Shown here in pieces: positions 47,494 to 56,017 of a stretch of 64,000 bases of DNA; position 1 is the first letter of the stretch, and the number at the start of each line of letters is the position of its first letter. The notes under the pieces are model-generated. The model searched no databases. It was not told the origin of the DNA and worked only from the letters and a program-made list of their open reading frames with translations. This DNA is from Yersinia vastinensis. GTDB lineage: Bacteria; Pseudomonadota; Gammaproteobacteria; Enterobacterales; Enterobacteriaceae. Position numbers and translations under genes: made by a program. The stretch is taken from positions 1 to 64,000 of the forward strand of contig NZ_CACVAF010000014.1 of NCBI RefSeq assembly GCF_902726565.1, in the 5' to 3' direction.

Positions 47494-47512
47494 CAATATG
47501 ATAAGCATTATC
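47494..47512. promoter_or_regulatory. Fur-box-like operator upstream of hemP-hmuR
   Basis: The minus strand reads GATAATGCTTATCATATTG, 14 of 19 consensus positions by eye, and further GATAnnn repeats flank it toward 47481. It lies 30-48 bases before the hemP ATG, the expected place for iron control of the heme-uptake operon. Confidence 0.75.
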
Positions 47513-47564
47513 AATCATGACTCAATGTTACATCAAGACATATTTATTGTTAACTTGCTTTTAC

Positions 47565-48200
47565 TTAACGGGCTAATCCAGGCTCGATGAGCGCATAAAT
47601 TTGGTGATATGTTGCTGGATCCTCAATCATCTGGCTGAGGTGGCGTGCTACATCTTCGCGCGTCACCATGCCGTGAGCTTCGGTTTGTAGACGTATGGCC
47701 TTGTCAGTTGCGGGTTTGTCCAGCAGTCCTCCGGGCCGAATCACGGTATAAATCAGAGTGCTGGTTTGTAACCAACTCTCGGCCAGTGATTTCTCGCGCA
47801 CTGCCTGACCAAAAGCGGCGCGGGCCGCAGGGGAGAGTGTTGGCCAGCTATCACCACAACCAATCGATGTGACTAAAAGCATGCGCTTCAGGCCCAGTTT
47901 CTCGGCAGTATCAATGATCACGCGGTTGCCTTGGTAGTCGGCGCTGCGGCTACCTAATGTCGAAATAATAGCGGCTTCCGGGCCTGCTAATTGGCAAGCT
48001 TCGAGCACGCTGCCCGGATCACAGGCATCACCACAGACGACGGTTAGTCCCTGATTACGCAGTGCTTCTGCGTGCTGTGGGTTGCGTATCAACAGGGTAA
48101 CAGGGCGCGGATTTAATGCCGCATTGGCATGTTGATTAGCCAAATCAAGCAAATGCGCTCCCACACCGTGACCAGCACCAAAGATCAACCACGGTTTCAT
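47565..48200 (-). CDS. chuY: ChuY-like NAD(P)H reductase of heme breakdown
   Basis: A 211-residue Rossmann protein of the atypical SDR/NmrA type. The nucleotide loop is GAGHGVGAHLLDLA at the N-terminus. E. coli ChuY reduces the linear tetrapyrrole anaerobilin made by ChuW. Here it follows hutX with a 4-base overlap (ATGA) in the same order as chuW-chuX-chuY, which supports the role. Confidence 0.82.
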   Translation of the reverse strand: MKPWLIFGAGHGVGAHLLDLANQHANAALNPRPVTLLIRNPQHAEALRNQGLTVVCGDACDPGSVLEACQLAGPEAAIISTLGSRSADYQGNRVIIDTAEKLGLKRMLLVTSIGCGDSWPTLSPAARAAFGQAVREKSLAESWLQTSTLIYTVIRPGGLLDKPATDKAIRLQTEAHGMVTREDVARHLSQMIEDPATYHQIYALIEPGLAR

Positions 48201-48742
48201 GGGGTTTCCTCAGTCGTTTCTGAGATGGCTTGTTGTTCTGTCCGAAGCTGGTGTGCTAACTGATGGAAAGCAGCAAGACCATCAGCACGTAATTGACGGT
48301 GTTCATCACGGCCAACATACACTTTTAGCATGATGTCGCCTTGCTGATTAAAAAACTGTACCGAGGCGGTTGCCATCCCCATAAACGGACGTTCCAGCAG
48401 GGCAATTGCTTGGCAATTCTGTGCTCTAATATGCCCACTAAGACCTTGTTTATCGCGCAAATTAAAATAGCCATGGCGGTGAAAACCACTCGGTAAGGGG
48501 CCTTTGTGCTCCAAAATGATATCGGTGGTATGCACTAATGTGGTGACCTCTCCCCACTCCGTCATGTTGTCCCATACTCTGTCAAATTGGTCTGCACTCA
48601 CTAATACCCGTTCCGGCAAGGCGCGCACAACCTCCAGCGGACTGACCTGATAATCCTGTGCAATTTGCTCTAGGGTGCCGTCCGGTTGAGTGGCAAGGAA
48701 TTCGGTGAGTGGCAATGTTTTATTCGATGATTGAGTATTCAT
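48197..48742 (-). CDS. hutX: Heme utilisation carrier HutX/ChuX
   Basis: A 181-residue HutX/ChuX-family protein, related to one half of HmuS. It contains LVHTTDIILEHKGPLPSGFH and the FxGMATASVQFF segment. It binds heme and passes it to the radical-SAM enzyme. The start at 48742 overlaps the hutW stop (ATGA); an extension to 48811 lies inside hutW and is rejected. Confidence 0.9.
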   Translation of the reverse strand: MNTQSSNKTLPLTEFLATQPDGTLEQIAQDYQVSPLEVVRALPERVLVSADQFDRVWDNMTEWGEVTTLVHTTDIILEHKGPLPSGFHRHGYFNLRDKQGLSGHIRAQNCQAIALLERPFMGMATASVQFFNQQGDIMLKVYVGRDEHRQLRADGLAAFHQLAHQLRTEQQAISETTEETP

Positions 48743-50052
48743 GAGTGGCTTTCCGCTGTAATAAGTGAAGGGATAAGCTGTTGCAGAGCCTGCATCATAT
48801 TGCTGGCCCAAAAGCGCCCACAGTCAGTGAGGCGGAGACAAAAACTGTTATCTTTCAGAAGATGAGACTGGTGCCATTGCGCGATCAGGGGCAGTAAAGG
48901 ATTTGGATTCACCACTAACTCGCTCAGATCCAAGCGGCCCACTTCAATACCACTTTGTAATTTGGCTCGCCACGGGTGCTCCCCACTGGCTTGTGTCATC
49001 ATCATCAGTGGTTTTTGCCCACTATCGATTAATTGGTAATAGTTATCCAAACTGCGGTGCTGCATGTAGGCGTGTCCTTGCAGAGAGCCCCCAGCACCGC
49101 TGCCTAAAGCAAGGCAATCAGCTCCTTGTTTTATCAATAAATTATACAGGTTACGCTCACGGGTGGTGCGCGCCCAATGGCTATTACTTAATTGGTGCCA
49201 GCCTGCCTGCGCGAGGCTATCAGCACCGCTACAGTAAAAGTCACATTGTTGGGTGAGTGTCGGCAGCTCTACCCGATTGTTTTCCACCGATTTGGCCAGA
49301 GGAGTGGTTGGCAATAGATTGAGGGCATATAAGTCAACACCATCCAACGGCAATTGGCGCACGATAGTCAGATCTTCTTGCCAGGTTTCCGGGGTTTGGT
49401 GAGGTAGGCCAAACATCAAATCACATACCACGGCGGCGCGATCACGGCTTGCCAAATTGGCCAGAAAACGGATGGCCTGATCACGATCTGCCTTGCGGCC
49501 CATGCGTTGGCGAATTCGGGTATTAAAGGTCTGAATGCCAACAGAGAAACGGTTAGCGCCCGCTTCCAGACAGGCATCAATCCGCTCATCGTCAAAATTA
49601 AAAATTCGTCCTTCAACGGTGATTTCACAATCAGGTGCAAGCGGTAAGGACTTACGTAACTGGCTGATAATTCGGTGTAATTGTTGTGCAGACAGAGCGC
49701 TGGGTGTGCCGCCCCCGAAGTAGACGGCGTGGATAGGGCCGCCTTGCAATAGTGGGCTATCGGCTTCCATACTCAGTTCTTGCAACAAATAATCTGTATA
49801 GCGCGCAGTACTTTCGGGTTGTAGCGGGTTTTGATAGAAACCACAGAAAGTACAATGTGTTGCGCAGAATGGAATATGTAAATAAAGCAAGCGCTTATTG
49901 CGAGGTAGTGCCTTTTGCAACAGTGACTGCCAGTGGCTTTGGAGTGACTCCGCAGGCAGGGGGCGGCTATCACGCCATGGCATCGTCGCCCAGCGCTTGG
50001 GAAAAGGCAGCGCTCCTGGTTGGGCATGGTACGGTATCAGATCAATATTCAT
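48739..50052 (-). CDS. hutW: Radical SAM heme-degrading enzyme HutW/ChuW
   Basis: A 437-residue HemN-like radical SAM protein. The cluster-binding motif is CATHCTFC in IPFCATHCTFCGFYQ (about residue 62), followed by YFGGGTPSAL (about 112). E. coli ChuW opens the heme ring without oxygen to give anaerobilin and releases iron. It heads a three-gene unit with hutX and chuY and has a Fur-box-like site 36-54 bases upstream. Confidence 0.9.
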   Translation of the reverse strand: MNIDLIPYHAQPGALPFPKRWATMPWRDSRPLPAESLQSHWQSLLQKALPRNKRLLYLHIPFCATHCTFCGFYQNPLQPESTARYTDYLLQELSMEADSPLLQGGPIHAVYFGGGTPSALSAQQLHRIISQLRKSLPLAPDCEITVEGRIFNFDDERIDACLEAGANRFSVGIQTFNTRIRQRMGRKADRDQAIRFLANLASRDRAAVVCDLMFGLPHQTPETWQEDLTIVRQLPLDGVDLYALNLLPTTPLAKSVENNRVELPTLTQQCDFYCSGADSLAQAGWHQLSNSHWARTTRERNLYNLLIKQGADCLALGSGAGGSLQGHAYMQHRSLDNYYQLIDSGQKPLMMMTQASGEHPWRAKLQSGIEVGRLDLSELVVNPNPLLPLIAQWHQSHLLKDNSFCLRLTDCGRFWASNMMQALQQLIPSLITAESHS

Positions 50053-50087
50053 AGTCCGCTCATTACGCTGTAGATAATGAATTAAAT

Positions 50088-50106
50088 GATAATAATAATC
50101 ATTCGA
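50088..50106. promoter_or_regulatory. Fur-box-like site upstream of hutW
   Basis: GATAATAATAATCATTCGA matches 15 of 19 consensus positions by eye and lies in an AT-rich stretch before the hutW start. It indicates iron control of the heme-degradation unit. Confidence 0.65.
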
Positions 50107-50272
50107 TCAACAGCTAAAGTGAGAGATTTTGATCTGCATCAGCAAACGAGAATGGAAATCGTTTGTATCCGATGGATATGTAGGCTCTTAGAGGGGATGA
50201 ATATGAGGTTTTATCGGCGGCTAAGCGGAATTATCTGCATATTATGTTGAAATGGCTGATGGCGGCAGAAAG

Positions 50273-50308
50273 GCGAGCTAACGGCATAAGGTAAATGTTA
50301 GCTCCGCC
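50273..50308 (-). terminator. Probable terminator of the dienelactone hydrolase gene
   Basis: On the minus strand, just after the gene, GGCGGAGCTAAC pairs with GTTAGCTCGCC (one bulge), followed by TTTCT. The distance to the stop codon is about 10 bases. Confidence 0.6.
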
Positions 50309-50318
50309 TACTCCCTGT

Positions 50319-51206
50319 TTAAGCTAAATATTGCTGGAACCAAGCTATGGTGCGCTCCCAAGCTAAATCGGCGGCAGCTTTGTCATAACGAGGCGTTGAA
50401 TCGTTATGAAAACCATGATTAACCCCGGGATAAATATAGGCTTCATAGGTTTTACCCGCCGCTTTAAGGGCTTCTTCGTAAGCTGGCCAACCCGCGTTGA
50501 TATTGGTATCCAACTCAGCATAATGCAGCAATAGCGGGGCTTTGATGCGAGGGACATCCTCTGACTTCGCTTGACGACCATAGAAAGGCACCGCTGCGGC
50601 AAGCTCGGGGTAGGCGACAGCGGCAGCATTAGCGACTCCACCACCATAACAAAAGCCCGTAATACCGACCTTGCCGGTGGTTTCTTTGCTCGCCATGAGA
50701 AACTCTACTGCGGCAAAAAAATCATTCATCAACTTGGTCGGATCTATCTGCTGTTGCAGTTCACGCCCTTTATCATCATTACCGGGATATCCGCCGACAG
50801 AGCTGAGTCCATCAGGTGCGAGGGCAATAAAACCCGCTTTAGCAACACGGCGCGCGACGTCTTCAATATAGGGGTTTAATCCACGATTTTCGTGAACGAC
50901 AACCACCGCAGGCAATGGGCCAGTCATTTTGGCCGGGCGAACCAAATAACCACGCACTTCGCCATGCCCATTAGGTGAGGGATAAGTGATATAGGAAGGA
51001 ACGATGTCCGGATCAGTGAACTCCACCTGTTGAGCCAGCGCGTAGTTTGGGCTGAGTTGGCCCAAAATGGTTATTGCTGTCAGGCCACCGACGGCGTACT
51101 TTGCCGCCAGTTCAAGGAATTGCCGCTTGGTAATCTTTCCGTGGGCATAATAGTCATAGAGTTCGAGCAATTCAGGGGCGAAATCTTTCGCGGTAAGACG
51201 GGACAT
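50319..51206 (-). CDS. Dienelactone hydrolase family protein
   Basis: A 295-residue alpha/beta hydrolase of the dienelactone hydrolase family. The N-terminal 65 residues contain a hydrophobic stretch (GGLTAITILGQLSPNYALA) that looks like an export signal or anchor. The nucleophile is Cys in GFCYGGG (about 183); Asp in LLHYAELDTNINAGW (about 232) and His in YPGVNHGFHND (about 262) complete the triad. The natural substrate is unknown. GGAAGGAG at 7 bases before 51206 decides the start over 51212. Confidence 0.88.
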   Translation of the reverse strand: MSRLTAKDFAPELLELYDYYAHGKITKRQFLELAAKYAVGGLTAITILGQLSPNYALAQQVEFTDPDIVPSYITYPSPNGHGEVRGYLVRPAKMTGPLPAVVVVHENRGLNPYIEDVARRVAKAGFIALAPDGLSSVGGYPGNDDKGRELQQQIDPTKLMNDFFAAVEFLMASKETTGKVGITGFCYGGGVANAAAVAYPELAAAVPFYGRQAKSEDVPRIKAPLLLHYAELDTNINAGWPAYEEALKAAGKTYEAYIYPGVNHGFHNDSTPRYDKAAADLAWERTIAWFQQYLA

Positions 51207-51308
51207 CTGCATGCTCCTTCCATTAGGCGTGAAATAATAACTTAGCAGATAGTCGCATTACTGTTGAACATTTTTTAACCATAAAAGGCCCGCAGATAAA
51301 AGTAAAAA

Positions 51309-51330
51309 CCAGCCAATGGCTGGCTTTTAT
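51309..51330. terminator. Intrinsic terminator upstream of the SDR remnant end
   Basis: CCAGCC-AAT-GGCTGG is a 6-base stem with a 3-base loop. T runs flank it on both strands (TTTTAT on plus, TTTTTA on minus). It probably once ended the minus-strand SDR gene whose remnant is at 51352-51432. Confidence 0.7.
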
Positions 51331-51351
51331 AGCGGTCTGATGCAGCCTGAG

Positions 51352-51432
51352 TTATCTGAACACCAAACCTCCATCGATTAACGGTGCTTGTCCGGCCCCG
51401 GTTACCAGTGCCACTTTACCCTTTAAAGACAT
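51352..51432 (-). pseudogene. Internally deleted short-chain dehydrogenase (SDR) remnant
   Basis: A 26-codon frame starts MSLKGKVALVTGAGQ, the classical N-terminus and start of the cofactor loop of an SDR. It then jumps directly to IDGGLVFR and a stop, like the C-terminus of the same family. About 220-230 codons are missing in frame. GGAGCGAT lies before the ATG, and a terminator follows. This is a clean deletion product of a former gene. Confidence 0.7.
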
Positions 51433-51494
51433 GTTATCGCTCCTCTAGATGAAAATCATTCGCAATACTGTTTTAGTCCAACTCATCAAATCAT

Positions 51495-51729
51495 ATGACA
51501 AGTGATGGTTATGATAATGGGGCAGAAAAGTCATCTAATATAAAAATGGCAGATGATAAGTATTTAAAAAATAATGGCGTAGATGCTCATGTCTTGAAGG
51601 AAGATTTTTTTGGGTGATGGTAAAAACTCCAATTATGATATCTATGTAGAGAGAGACTCGGGGCAACTTTGGATCTTTAAGAAAAGTGGCAAGGGTGAAG
51701 GTATATCTACAGGTGAGTACATTAAATAG
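51495..51729 (+). pseudogene. Frameshifted C-terminal tail of a polymorphic toxin
   Basis: From 51495 a 40-codon frame ends at a TGA (51615) just after a run of seven T (51605-51611). In the neighbouring frame, sequence coding YDIYVERDSGQLWIFKKSGK and then GEGISTGEYIK runs to a stop at 51729. Tails of this kind (DIY...GQLWI..KGGKGEG.PTGEYI) end many RHS- and CDI-type toxins. The two pieces together look like one tail broken by a frameshift in the T run. No large toxin body is upstream. The next gene is a likely immunity gene. Confidence 0.6.
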
Positions 51730-51738
51730 GACATTATT

Positions 51739-52143
51739 ATGGATAAAACAACAGTAATGGCATATTTCTCTATTTATGGTGACTCTTTTGATGTTGATGA
51801 TATTACCCGAGAACTATGCCTTCAGCCCAATGAGGTAAAAATCAAGGGAAGTATTCCTGATGGCAAGAAAAGGCCAAGCATTGAAACTGCTTGGAAATTA
51901 TCTACGGGTGATGAAGTATCTTATGATATTAATGATCAATTAGATAAAATCATTACATTGCTTAATGGTAAAGAAAGTCAGTTACAATCCATTAAAAGTA
52001 AATATGACGTGAACTTTATTTTTTCACTTGTAGTTAAAATAGAAAATGGTGAAAAACCAGGAATGCATTTTAATACGGAAAAACTAGCTTTTATAAGCAA
52101 GGTCGGGGCTGAGATAGATATTGATTTATTTATTTATAGTTAA
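51739..52143 (+). CDS. DUF4279 protein, probable orphan immunity protein
   Basis: A 134-residue protein with the DUF4279 pattern: FSIYGDSFDVDDITRELCLQP at the start, an IETAWKLSTG segment (about residue 49) and an aromatic, acidic end. DUF4279 proteins often sit directly after toxin tails of contact-dependent or RHS systems and act as immunity proteins. Here it follows the toxin-tail remnant by 9 bases. Codon use is AT-rich. It seems to be an orphan kept after decay of the toxin, but could still protect against related strains. Confidence 0.65.
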   Translation: MDKTTVMAYFSIYGDSFDVDDITRELCLQPNEVKIKGSIPDGKKRPSIETAWKLSTGDEVSYDINDQLDKIITLLNGKESQLQSIKSKYDVNFIFSLVVKIENGEKPGMHFNTEKLAFISKVGAEIDIDLFIYS

Positions 52144-52372
52144 ACGCAATATAGATATAGCTATATAAGCTTCCGGCCAACTGGCCGGGATTTTTACTTT
52201 TATGCCCTAAAAACTCTCCCTTCCCACCATTGCAACCGAATCACACCGGGCGCAGCGGCCACCACGCTGAATGTAATGAAGTTTTACAACCTACCACGCT
52301 GGCGTGGCAGGTTGATTAGGGCTTTCCTGGCTAACACTCAATAATACCGATTCATTCGTCAGATCGACTTTG
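52144..52372. other. Intergenic region between the immunity gene and the Gtr-like operon end
   Basis: It holds two inverted repeats: CCGGCCA-AC-TGGCCGG at 52173-52188, followed by TTTTTA on the plus strand and so a terminator for the DUF4279 gene, and a longer stem at 52288-52313 (AACCTACCACG against CGTGGCAGGTT, one mismatch). The second lacks a T run. Both could serve as stops for the converging transcripts. No gene is seen. Confidence 0.6.
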
Positions 52373-54670
52373 TCATGGGATTATTCGCATTGATACGAAA
52401 CCTACGCCAAGAATCCGAGTATCCGAGCTTCCGGTAAGCTGCATAGGCGATACAGGTTTGGGGGGGATGAAGGTGATGCTATTGGCGCTCTCGCCTGCGA
52501 GGTCAACATCCAGACGGATTTCAGAGACACCTGCGGTGAGCGGAATACTGTATTCATGGCTACCTATCCTGACAAGAGTCGGTTCATGATCCTTCGCGCC
52601 AAAAGCCCGAGCATTCAGTATAAGAGAGAATTTCTGCGGCAGTGGGTCAGTAAATTTGAAGACGGCTTGTTGGGATGACCAGCGTCCCCATGGCTCGAGC
52701 CCATACAGACCTTGGGCGTCATCTATAAAGTCAGGAAAGCCAGTCCGTGTGAAGTCCATCCCGCTTATCAGGTCAGAGCTGTAGCGTGGGCCTAGAGCGT
52801 CTGCAATGTACCCTGCCTTTTGCTGAATTTGCTTTGCTGTCAGACTTGCCAAGTCTGGATGCGCGCTGTTATCCAGCTTATAGAACACCAATTCTTTGTT
52901 GTCACTCTGAAGCAACGGTGGTTGCTGGAGCAACTGAGATAATTCTTGAATAATCGCTTCGCCGTTGTCTGCATAGCCACGACGATCGATATAAATTCCA
53001 TCGAAGCCGAGCCTGCGGATGACCTCAATCTGATGCGATATTGGTTCTTGTCCCAACGCACGATAGAACAAATCCCCTGGCCGCCCCTTCATACCGCCGT
53101 AGCTCCAATGCAGGGCTTTCGAATGCAGCACGCCAGCCATCATTTGGTAACTGTACAAGCGGTGCATTCTCGGTGTTTCAGGAAAGCCTATGTAAGGCAA
53201 CTGATAAACCGCCCCCCCCGCAGGGAGCGTTTTTTCGATAGCGTGGATAAAGTCTCTGTCGTTATCGAACGAGGCCTTAACGGCCGCATTACAGTTTTTG
53301 CAGACGGACTTGGTCTGGTCGTACAAGCCTATGAACAACAGCACGACTGCAATGGCTGCAATGGCTACTGACTGATTGGCAAGCCGAGGCGCTTTCTTCT
53401 GCAATAAAAGCTGGAGCGAAATGAAGAAGAAAAGCAGGGCGCCGCAAGCGATGAAAATGCTGTCTCTGTTCCAACCTCTTATCAACGGGGATACGACCAT
53501 GGCAAATAGCGAACCTAAGCCGCCTACAGTTGCAAACAGGAACAGCACAAATGTTGTGACCGCCAGAAGGCGAAGCCTATCATCGGATCCCGTCCGTGCG
53601 GGGATGAAGATTAGGTAAAGCAACGCCATCATAAAACCCGCTGCACCGATGATACCCAGCGAAGAAGTTGCATTTTCGTTGGTTAAAGGGTTATGTTGAT
53701 ACTTCTGGGCGACCTCTCTAAATTGCGAAATCCGGTGGTCTATCCGCGGCATCAACAACTGCATCATCTTCAGCCCATACATTTCAGATTCGATAATTGA
53801 ACGCTGAGCCACCTCCGGATTAGGACCGACCTTATGAGTCCCTAGCACGTTAGGCGCGAGGTTTAACATCACACCCAAAATGGTTGCACTGATGAGTAGC
53901 GCCGCTTTTTTCGCACCATGTGAACTTCGAGATTTGATTGCGCTCATGACACCGGCTGTGGCGAGAATAATCACCCCGAACAAAGCGTAATACACTCCGA
54001 AAGAGGCGAGAACCAGCATGCCGGCAGCGGACGCTACGAGTTTGCGAAGCGTCGATTTAAGTCCCGTGTAATAGGTTGGCCCGCGGGTCAGATAGATATC
54101 CAATGCCAGATAGAAAAACAGCGGGGCGACAAAATAGGAAGTGTAAAAAAGATGCTCTAACCGAAGGAAGTGGAAGGGGACAAACGTGTAAAGGACGCTC
54201 ATCGCCACAGCAAAACTGCGATTCAGAGAGAAAGCCCGAGCGGTCACGTAAGTTGCAACGAAGCAGGAAGCAAATCCAAATAAAAAGAATAGATTCACTC
54301 CACCCACCCAGCCTCCACTTATCAGAGCGAATGCTTTGATCAATAAGTGAGCGCCCGAATCTGAACCTGGGAAATCTAGGAAGCTTGAACCGAATGGATA
54401 ACCACTTCGGACGTTATCGAATAGCCAGCCTTCCGTGACTCTTTGCGCCATCCAAGCATGGAACAATCCATCACGCGTATAGGCATAGGGGGTTGTCAGG
54501 TTGGGCATCAAGCCGTCGGGTAGGCCACTCATGAAAATGCTTGCGAGGAAGAAAGTCGCAATCGCCCCGATGATTATCAGCTTCCAGTCGGCGGCAAACG
54601 TCATCCGCCATGTTGGATAAGCGCTCATTTTAGTATCACTATATGTAATTGGTTTAATTATAGATTTCAA
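52373..54670 (-). CDS. Large polytopic GT-C-like glycosyltransferase
   Basis: A 765-residue membrane protein. About 12 membrane helices occupy residues 25-450; a soluble, beta-rich part follows (about 470-765). The first periplasmic loop carries acidic residues (TRDGLFHAWMAQRV and GSDSGAHLLIKA), as in GT-C transferases that use polyprenyl-phosphate sugars. Its place after gtrA- and gtrB-like genes matches the third, serotype-specific gene (gtrC/gtrX) of phage Gtr modules, though it is much longer than those. The start is uncertain: TTG 54670 has GGGGAA before it, ATG 54628 has none. Function as yersiniosyl transferase is inferred. Confidence 0.65.
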   Translation of the reverse strand: MKSIIKPITYSDTKMSAYPTWRMTFAADWKLIIIGAIATFFLASIFMSGLPDGLMPNLTTPYAYTRDGLFHAWMAQRVTEGWLFDNVRSGYPFGSSFLDFPGSDSGAHLLIKAFALISGGWVGGVNLFFLFGFASCFVATYVTARAFSLNRSFAVAMSVLYTFVPFHFLRLEHLFYTSYFVAPLFFYLALDIYLTRGPTYYTGLKSTLRKLVASAAGMLVLASFGVYYALFGVIILATAGVMSAIKSRSSHGAKKAALLISATILGVMLNLAPNVLGTHKVGPNPEVAQRSIIESEMYGLKMMQLLMPRIDHRISQFREVAQKYQHNPLTNENATSSLGIIGAAGFMMALLYLIFIPARTGSDDRLRLLAVTTFVLFLFATVGGLGSLFAMVVSPLIRGWNRDSIFIACGALLFFFISLQLLLQKKAPRLANQSVAIAAIAVVLLFIGLYDQTKSVCKNCNAAVKASFDNDRDFIHAIEKTLPAGGAVYQLPYIGFPETPRMHRLYSYQMMAGVLHSKALHWSYGGMKGRPGDLFYRALGQEPISHQIEVIRRLGFDGIYIDRRGYADNGEAIIQELSQLLQQPPLLQSDNKELVFYKLDNSAHPDLASLTAKQIQQKAGYIADALGPRYSSDLISGMDFTRTGFPDFIDDAQGLYGLEPWGRWSSQQAVFKFTDPLPQKFSLILNARAFGAKDHEPTLVRIGSHEYSIPLTAGVSEIRLDVDLAGESANSITFIPPKPVSPMQLTGSSDTRILGVGFVSMRIIP

Positions 54671-54687
54671 TGCATTCCCCAGCGCGG

Positions 54688-55620
54688 TTAGTCAAAATTC
54701 ACGCGTTCGCTTTCGATGACTAACGGCATATTGCGGATTTTAGTGTGAACCGAGCCCAAGTACTCCCCAAGCATCCCCAAGAACAGGATCTGTACCGAGC
54801 TGAAAAAGAACAGAGAAATGAGCAACGGCGCAATACCCATCTGGAAGGAGTCCCAGAATGCCAACTTCGCGATCAAGAACCCAAATGCGGCTAACAGGCT
54901 GAACCCTGCGAGCAGTGCGCCGCCTATCACCATCAGCCGTAGCGGCACTTTGGAGTGATTGGTAATGCCAAGCATAGCAATGTCATACAACGTATAGAAA
55001 TTGTTCTTGGTTATGCCGCGCATGCGCCGCGGCTGCTTGAATGGCACGGTCGCGATCGGGAAGCCTATCTCACACAGCAGACCACGGAAATACGGGTAAG
55101 GGTCGTCAATCTTCTTCAGTATGTCTAGAACAGCCCGGTCGAATAGACCAGCCCCCGTGGCGTTCTGCACCAACGGTACTTCGGAGATTCGCGTGACGAA
55201 GCGATAGTAGATACGGCGAGCGATGAACATTAGGCGCGACTCTTCGCTTTCCGGTTTCACCGCCATAACTGTCTTGAAACCCTCCTCCCACTTTTTCACG
55301 AACTCTTCGATCATTTCGGGCGGGTCTTGCAAGTCAGAGGCAATCAATACTGCGGCATCACCCCGAGCCTGAAGCAAAGCATAGTACGGCGAGCGGATAT
55401 GGCCGAAATTTCGCGCGTTCAAGATGAGCTTTACCCGCTTGTCTTGGGCAGCCAATGCACGTAACTTGACGAGGCTGTTATCAGTCGAACAGTTATCGAT
55501 GAAGATATGTTCGTAATCGTAGTCAAGGCGCGCCATAACGTTGATGATGCGCTGGTAAAGTTCATCAATATTGGCTTCTTCATTGTAGCAAGGTGTCACT
55601 ATGCTGATGAGTTTACGCAT
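54688..55620 (-). CDS. GtrB-like polyprenyl-phosphate glycosyltransferase
   Basis: A 310-residue GT2-family enzyme of the DPM1/GtrB type. It has IVTPCYNEEANIDELY at the start, DNCSTDNS (about 40), the acidic pair in ASDLQDPPE (about 95) and two C-terminal membrane helices (about 230-255 and 265-290). It should load a sugar from a nucleotide donor onto undecaprenyl phosphate in the cytoplasm. In this operon the donor may be CDP-yersiniose, which would be unusual, since known GtrB uses UDP-glucose. The start at 55620 overlaps the gtrA end. Confidence 0.84.
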   Translation of the reverse strand: MRKLISIVTPCYNEEANIDELYQRIINVMARLDYDYEHIFIDNCSTDNSLVKLRALAAQDKRVKLILNARNFGHIRSPYYALLQARGDAAVLIASDLQDPPEMIEEFVKKWEEGFKTVMAVKPESEESRLMFIARRIYYRFVTRISEVPLVQNATGAGLFDRAVLDILKKIDDPYPYFRGLLCEIGFPIATVPFKQPRRMRGITKNNFYTLYDIAMLGITNHSKVPLRLMVIGGALLAGFSLLAAFGFLIAKLAFWDSFQMGIAPLLISLFFFSSVQILFLGMLGEYLGSVHTKIRNMPLVIESERVNFD

Positions 55621-56017
55621 GATTGAATATATACCTGTTGTTAATGACAAATGAGAGTAGAGCCATCGGCACAATTAATGCGATGCCAGCTAAATAGGGG
55701 GTCGCGCCCAGTAATGTAAGCGCAGCAATACCTGCCACGTTGGCACCGTAGACAACGGTATACCCGGCTACGAAACGGAAGATGAGTCTATTTTTTTTCG
55801 AACCAAACACCAAGGTACCGATGCTTTTAAAGTTGAACAAAACGCCGAGGATTGTGGCCAGTAGCAGAGCCATGCTGTAATGCAGACCGAGGTAGAGAAA
55901 ACCAGCAAAACAGCCGTAGCCGAATACTGCATTCATCACACCCACCAACAAAAAACGGACCAGCTTTATCTTTAGAAACGCGCGAATTCGTGTCCGTACT
56001 TTTTCAGTCTTCTGCAT
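55613..56017 (-). CDS. GtrA-like flippase
   Basis: A 134-residue GtrA-family protein with four membrane helices (about 15-38, 42-64, 78-100, 105-128) and the family start KIKLVRFLLVGVMNAVFGYG. GtrA proteins are thought to flip polyprenyl-phosphate-linked sugars to the periplasm. It overlaps both neighbours, so gtrA and gtrB form a pair. The start at 56017 (MQKTEK) is a choice; 56038 is in frame too. Confidence 0.84.
   Translation of the reverse strand: MQKTEKVRTRIRAFLKIKLVRFLLVGVMNAVFGYGCFAGFLYLGLHYSMALLLATILGVLFNFKSIGTLVFGSKKNRLIFRFVAGYTVVYGANVAGIAALTLLGATPYLAGIALIVPMALLSFVINNRYIFNHA

Noticed and set aside
47465..47518. An 18-codon N-terminal extension of HemP
   Set aside because: It would be translated through the Fur-box-like operator and is not part of the HemP family; the ATG at 47464 fits.
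51213..52372. A second copy of the tRNA-Phe 3' end as left attachment site
   Set aside because: I searched by eye for the CCGAGTCCGGGC segment and its complement and found none.
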